A DNA stretch of 26,525 nt from an uncultured Rikenella sp. (GTDB taxonomy: Bacteria > Bacteroidota > Bacteroidia > Bacteroidales > Rikenellaceae), in the NCBI RefSeq assembly GCF_910577125.1, contig NZ_CAJTMN010000023.1:1-26525 (forward strand), read 5' to 3'. Positions 23,292 to 26,525 of the stretch are shown in pieces. Made by a program: the position numbers and the translations under genes. The notes beneath the pieces were generated by a model. The model was not told where the DNA came from. It saw only the letters and a program-made list of their open reading frames with translations, and ran no database searches. The first letter of the stretch is position 1; each line of letters begins with the position of its first letter.

Positions 23292-24311
23292 TCACTCTTC
23301 GGGATGGGTTTCGACAATGGCCTGCTCGAACCGGGCGACGGCTTCGCTCATCGGGCCGTAATAACGTCCGCCGGCTGCGTTCCGGTGGCCGCCGCCGTCG
23401 AAATAGCGCCGGGCGAACCGGTCGACGTCGAAGTCTCCCTGGGAGCGGAAAGAGAGTTTGATGCAGTCGAGGGTCTCGATGAACATGGCGGAAAACGAGA
23501 CGGTATCGATCGAGAGGGGCATGTTGACGATCCCCTCGGTGTCGCCGATCTGGTGGTCGAAGCGGGTCTTCTCGGCGCGGGTGAGGGTGATATAGGCGGT
23601 GTGGATCGGGGCGTGGACGCGCATCTTCTCGGAAAGCAGGTAGCCGACCATCCGGAGGCGGTTCTCGCTCTGGGTGTTGAATACGGCCTGCGACACTTCG
23701 ATAGGTCGCACGCCACGCTCGACGAGCACGGCGACAGCGCGATACAAGGCGGGGGTGAGGTTCCCGTAGCTGAAGTTGCCGGTGTCGGTCACCATCCCGA
23801 CATAGAGCGGGAGGGCGATCTCGGGGGTAATGGCCTCCACGCCGGCCCAGGCGAGGATCAGTTCGTAGACGAGCTGGGCGGTCGACGAACTGTCGGTGTC
23901 GGAAAAGGCAAGCTCGAACTCGGCGGGGTTGAGGTGGTGGTCGATCAGCACGCGAGGGGCGACGACGTTCTCTTCGACGGCGGCGCTCAGCTTGTCGAGC
24001 CGCTCAATGCGGTTGAAGTCGGCGCAAATGATCAGATCGGCGGAGGAGACGTATGCCCGGACGGCGTCGCAGGCTTCGTTGTAGACTTCCACGTCTCCGG
24101 CACCGGCCATGAAGTCCAGAAACTTCGGGAAGCGGTTCGGAACGAAAAACCGGACGTCGTGACCGAGGTTCCGCAGGAAACGGCTCAGAGCGAGGCCGGA
24201 GCCGATGGCGTCTCCGTCGGGGTTGGTGTGCGACACGACGGCGATGGTCTGCGCTTCGGCACAAAGTCGCTGGAACTGTATTATTTTTGTGCTGTCAAAG
24301 GTATTTTTCAT
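23292..24311 (-). CDS. nrnA: DHH/DHHA1 phosphoesterase, NrnA-like (nanoRNase/pAp phosphatase)
   Basis: NrnA-type enzymes degrade very short RNA oligomers and dephosphorylate 3'-phosphoadenosine 5'-phosphate in the cytoplasm. The metal-binding motifs are intact: SHTNPDGDAIGS (27-38), CADFN with Asp98, IDHHLN (123-128) and GMVTDTGNF (172-180). The DHHA1 substrate motif GGGHRNAAGG is at 306-315. The length of 339 is typical. It is the first gene of the operon with the AlkD-like and YhcC-like genes. R element R2 lies immediately upstream; I see no TAnnTTTG promoter between them. Confidence 0.92.
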   Translation of the reverse strand: MKNTFDSTKIIQFQRLCAEAQTIAVVSHTNPDGDAIGSGLALSRFLRNLGHDVRFFVPNRFPKFLDFMAGAGDVEVYNEACDAVRAYVSSADLIICADFNRIERLDKLSAAVEENVVAPRVLIDHHLNPAEFELAFSDTDSSSTAQLVYELILAWAGVEAITPEIALPLYVGMVTDTGNFSYGNLTPALYRAVAVLVERGVRPIEVSQAVFNTQSENRLRMVGYLLSEKMRVHAPIHTAYITLTRAEKTRFDHQIGDTEGIVNMPLSIDTVSFSAMFIETLDCIKLSFRSQGDFDVDRFARRYFDGGGHRNAAGGRYYGPMSEAVARFEQAIVETHPEE

Positions 24312-24354
24312 ATCTTGTCGGTGGTTATTCGTTCGTTTATTTGCGCCTTATCTG

Positions 24355-24628
24355 GAGGGTACTGTTCTCTTTGTGAACAAAGAGAACCAGAAAAACTTTA
24401 GAGGATGCTTTGCATCCTAAAGCTGCCGGCGACCCAAATCTCGGACTTTTCTTTGGGTCGGGAGCAACGGCGCGCATAGGGTTAAACTCACATTAAGCGC
24501 GCCGTTGCCCCGACCCAAAAGCAATCACGAAGACTGAGGACTGCGGAGCCTAAGGCATAGCGTAGCTATCTAAAAGTTCTTTGCGCCGCTTTCTTTCAAG
24601 AAAGCGGCAGTTCTCTGCGGGTAGACAC
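24355..24628 (+). repeat. R element copy R2 (full length)
   Basis: Same layout as R1: GAGGGTACT, hairpin GTTCTCTTTG-TGAA-CAAAGAGAAC, GAGGATGC..GCATCC hairpin, a central stem (about 24451-24521, GGGTCGGGAGCAACGGCGCG with its complement), GACTGCGGAGCCTAAGGC, TAGCGTAGC, and an end hairpin identical to R1. The first and central stems differ from R1 in sequence yet still pair. Beyond the end lies CTGCGGGTAGACAC (24615-24628), repeated inverted before R4. It fills the divergent gap between nrnA and DUF4492. Confidence 0.8.
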
Positions 24629-24667
24629 AAAGAGCGAAAAAACATAAGTAGCAAATATAAGGCAAAA

Positions 24668-24871
24668 ATGACTTGGTTGCGCAAAATAGCAGCGTTCTAC
24701 TACGACGGATTCCGGGAGATGACGGTCGGGAAAACGCTCTGGGCCGTGATCCTCGTCAAGCTGATCATTCTGTTCCTGGTGCTCAAGCTGTTCTTCTTCC
24801 CGGACGCGCTGCGCGGAATGGACGACGAACAAAAAGCCGATTTCGTCAGCCGGGAACTGATCGAAAGATAA
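24668..24871 (+). CDS. DUF4492 small membrane protein associated with cytochrome bd
   Basis: A 67-residue protein starting at the ATG at 24668 (MTWLRKIAAFYYDGFREMTV). A short cytoplasmic head is followed by one membrane helix (about 25-46, LWAVILVKLIILFLVLKLFF) and a charged tail. This matches DUF4492 proteins, which commonly sit directly before cydA in Bacteroidota and Campylobacterota. A role as accessory subunit or assembly factor of the bd oxidase is plausible, in the way CydX is in E. coli, but is inferred from linkage. cydA begins 37 bases after its stop. The frame continues upstream into the repeat, which is not taken as coding. Confidence 0.85.
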   Translation: MTWLRKIAAFYYDGFREMTVGKTLWAVILVKLIILFLVLKLFFFPDALRGMDDEQKADFVSRELIER

Positions 24872-24908
24872 TCCCTATATTCACACCCGAAAACTCAAAT
24901 CTCGACAT

Positions 24909-26432
24909 ATGACACTACTCGACACGGACTTCGGAGCGGTGGTCGACTGGTCACGGGCCCAGTTCGCCCTGACGGCCATCTATCACTGGTTTTTCGTCCC
25001 GCTGACCCTCGGGCTGAGCTTCCTGATCGCTCTCATGGAGACGGTCTACGTGCGGACGGGAAACGAATTCTGGAAACGGACGACCCGGTTCTGGATGCGG
25101 CTCTTCGGCATCAACTTCGCCATCGGGGTGGCCACGGGGCTCATCCTCGAATTCGAGTTCGGAACCAACTGGAGCAACTACTCGTACTTCGTGGGCGACA
25201 TCTTCGGAGCGCCGCTCGCCATCGAGGGCATCATGGCGTTCTTCATGGAGTCGACGTTCATCGCGGTGATGTTCTTCGGGTGGAACAAGGTCTCGCGGGG
25301 GTTCCACCTGACGGCGACGTGGCTCACGGCGGTGGGGGCGAATCTCTCGGCGCTGTGGATTCTGGTGGCCAACGCCTGGATGCAGTATCCGGCGGGGATG
25401 AGGTTCAATCCGGAGACGGCGCGAAACGAAATGGTGAGCTTCCGGGAGGTGCTCTTCTCGCCGGTGGCGATGAACAAATTCTTCCACACGGTGACGTCGG
25501 CGTTCGTGCTGGCGGCGGTCTTCGTCATCGGGGTCAGCGCGTGGTACCTGCTCCGCGGGCGGGAGGAAAAGATGGCCCGAAAAAGCATTCGGATGGCGTC
25601 CGTATTCGGGCTGGTCGGTGCGCTCTTCATGCTCTGGACGGGCGACGGGTCGGCGATCCAGGTGGCGCGATACCAGCCGATGAAGCTGGCGGCGATGGAA
25701 AATCTCCGGGAGGGACAGGAGCGGGCGCCGCTCACGATCGTACCGGGAATCGAGGTACCGGGGATGCTCTCGGTGCTGGCGCACCACTCGGCGGGGGCGT
25801 ATGTGATCGGCATCGACGACCTGACGGAGGGAAATCCGGAACGGGGGCTGCCGTCGGGCGAGGAGATGATCGCCCGGGGACGGCATGCGATCGAGACGTT
25901 CGCGGCGTTCAAGGCGGCACAAAAGGCGGGGAACGAGGCGGCGGCGGACTCCATCGCGCGACTGTTCGACCCGGCGACGGAGGAGGGTAAGGCGTTCAGC
26001 GAGGAGTATTTCCGCTATTTCGGCTACGGCTACCTGACGTCGCCGGAGGAGACGATTCCGTGCATTCCGCTGGTCTTCTGGTCGTTCCGCGTCATGGTGG
26101 GCCTCGGGATCTGGTTCGTCGTGCTGTTCGTCGGCATGCTGTTCCTCGAACGCAGGGAAGCGCTGGAACGGTATCGATGGCCGCTCCGGCTGGCGCTCTG
26201 GTCGATTCCGGCGGCGTACGTGGCGTCGCAGGCGGGATGGATCGTGGCGGAGCTCGGACGGCAGCCGTGGACGATTCAAAACCTGCTCCCGACGGGGGCG
26301 GCGGTCTCCAGAATCGATGCGGGGGCGATCCAAACAACGTTCTGGATCTTCGCGGTGCTCTTCACGATCCTGCTCATCGCGGATATCGGCATCATGATCA
26401 AACAAATCAAACGCGGACCGGCGGATAACTAA
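24909..26432 (+). CDS. cydA: Cytochrome bd oxidase subunit I (CydA)
   Basis: CydA carries the three hemes of the quinol-oxidising, oxygen-reducing bd oxidase in the inner membrane. It aligns closely with E. coli CydA: SRAQFALTAIYHWFFVPLTL with His26 (E. coli His19), KLFGINF-like RLFGINFAIGVATGL, GDIFGAPLAIEG, KFFHTV with His193 (E. coli His186), SFRVMVGLG with Met396 (E. coli Met393) and AELGRQPWTI. The quinol loop is short. Residue equivalences are made by eye. cydB, normally contiguous, has not started by the window end; instead an inverted R element begins 24-38 bases after the stop. Confidence 0.97.
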   Translation: MTLLDTDFGAVVDWSRAQFALTAIYHWFFVPLTLGLSFLIALMETVYVRTGNEFWKRTTRFWMRLFGINFAIGVATGLILEFEFGTNWSNYSYFVGDIFGAPLAIEGIMAFFMESTFIAVMFFGWNKVSRGFHLTATWLTAVGANLSALWILVANAWMQYPAGMRFNPETARNEMVSFREVLFSPVAMNKFFHTVTSAFVLAAVFVIGVSAWYLLRGREEKMARKSIRMASVFGLVGALFMLWTGDGSAIQVARYQPMKLAAMENLREGQERAPLTIVPGIEVPGMLSVLAHHSAGAYVIGIDDLTEGNPERGLPSGEEMIARGRHAIETFAAFKAAQKAGNEAAADSIARLFDPATEEGKAFSEEYFRYFGYGYLTSPEETIPCIPLVFWSFRVMVGLGIWFVVLFVGMLFLERREALERYRWPLRLALWSIPAAYVASQAGWIVAELGRQPWTIQNLLPTGAAVSRIDAGAIQTTFWIFAVLFTILLIADIGIMIKQIKRGPADN

Positions 26433-26456
26433 TACTTATTGTATCGGTTGTTTTTC

Positions 26457-26525
26457 GTGTCTACCCGCAGGGAACCGTACCTTTTCTGAAGAAAAGGTAC
26501 CCAAAAGACTTTTAGTTAGCTACGC
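26457..26525 (-). repeat. R element copy R4 (cut by the window edge)
   Basis: GTGTCTACCCGCAG (26457-26470), then GGAACC, hairpin GTACCTTTTC-TGAA-GAAAAGGTAC and CAAAAGACTTTTAGTTAGCTACGC. It is the right end of an R element in the opposite orientation to R2, including the extra 14 bases shared with R2. Confidence 0.75.

Noticed and set aside
11378..26525. R-element end hairpins as ordinary intrinsic terminators
   Set aside because: Strong stems lie near gene ends (yhcC-like, murC, cydA), but no T-run follows on the relevant strand, and the same hairpins recur with conserved flanks at both element ends.

Overview
The window is a chromosomal segment of a high-GC Bacteroidota, most likely a Rikenellaceae/Alistipes-like gut bacterium. 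This rests on gene content and promoter style: a split dcw cell-division cluster, DUF4492 next to cydA, WG-repeat and TPR secretory proteins, FISUMP-like lectin cassettes, and several promoters of the Bacteroidota TTG-N19/20-TAnnTTTG type. The genus is inference.

Region 1 (1-5.1 kb) is accessory DNA. It holds the 3' part of a very large phage polyvalent protein (barnase/EndoU-like domain plus LPD38-like region), then an AT-rich two-gene module on the + strand: an OLD/AAA_15-type ATPase and a small protein with a PD-(D/E)XK-like D...E-x-K motif, a candidate antiphage system. Three bases after the module's last stop lies the stop of a truncated, convergent terminase large-subunit fragment. Next to it is a short ORF whose N-terminus looks like FeoA, possibly the broken host gene.

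Region 2 (5.2-15.6 kb, - strand) contains tRNA-Gly(CCC) and tRNA-Tyr(GTA), each with its own promoter, followed by part of the dcw cluster. In transcription order this is ftsW-murG-murC-[insertion of about 1.4 kb]-ftsQ-ftsA-ftsZ. The normally tight murC-ftsQ junction is split by a DGR/FISUMP-like C-terminal cassette and a mosaic of palindromic repeats. murD and the earlier dcw genes are not next to ftsW.

Region 3 (15.7-21.2 kb, - strand) contains a secreted WG-repeat protein, an MFS transporter, a second orphan FISUMP-like cassette with related repeats, and a large periplasmic TPR protein.

Region 4 (21.3-26.5 kb) contains a compact - strand operon (nrnA-like DHH phosphatase, AlkD-like protein, YhcC-like radical SAM protein) and, on the + strand, DUF4492-cydA of cytochrome bd oxidase. 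Copies of a roughly 265-bp structured repeat (called R here) sit at the boundaries. Two R copies in opposite orientation bracket DUF4492-cydA, and the right one lies where cydB would normally start.

The most interesting material is (i) two orphan, identically bounded FISUMP/lectin C-terminal cassettes whose codon differences resemble adenine-directed diversification by a diversity-generating retroelement, (ii) two families of palindromic repeats whose stems change sequence while staying paired, and (iii) the ATPase plus nuclease-like defence candidate inside prophage debris. No reverse transcriptase, transposase or CRISPR array is present in the window.
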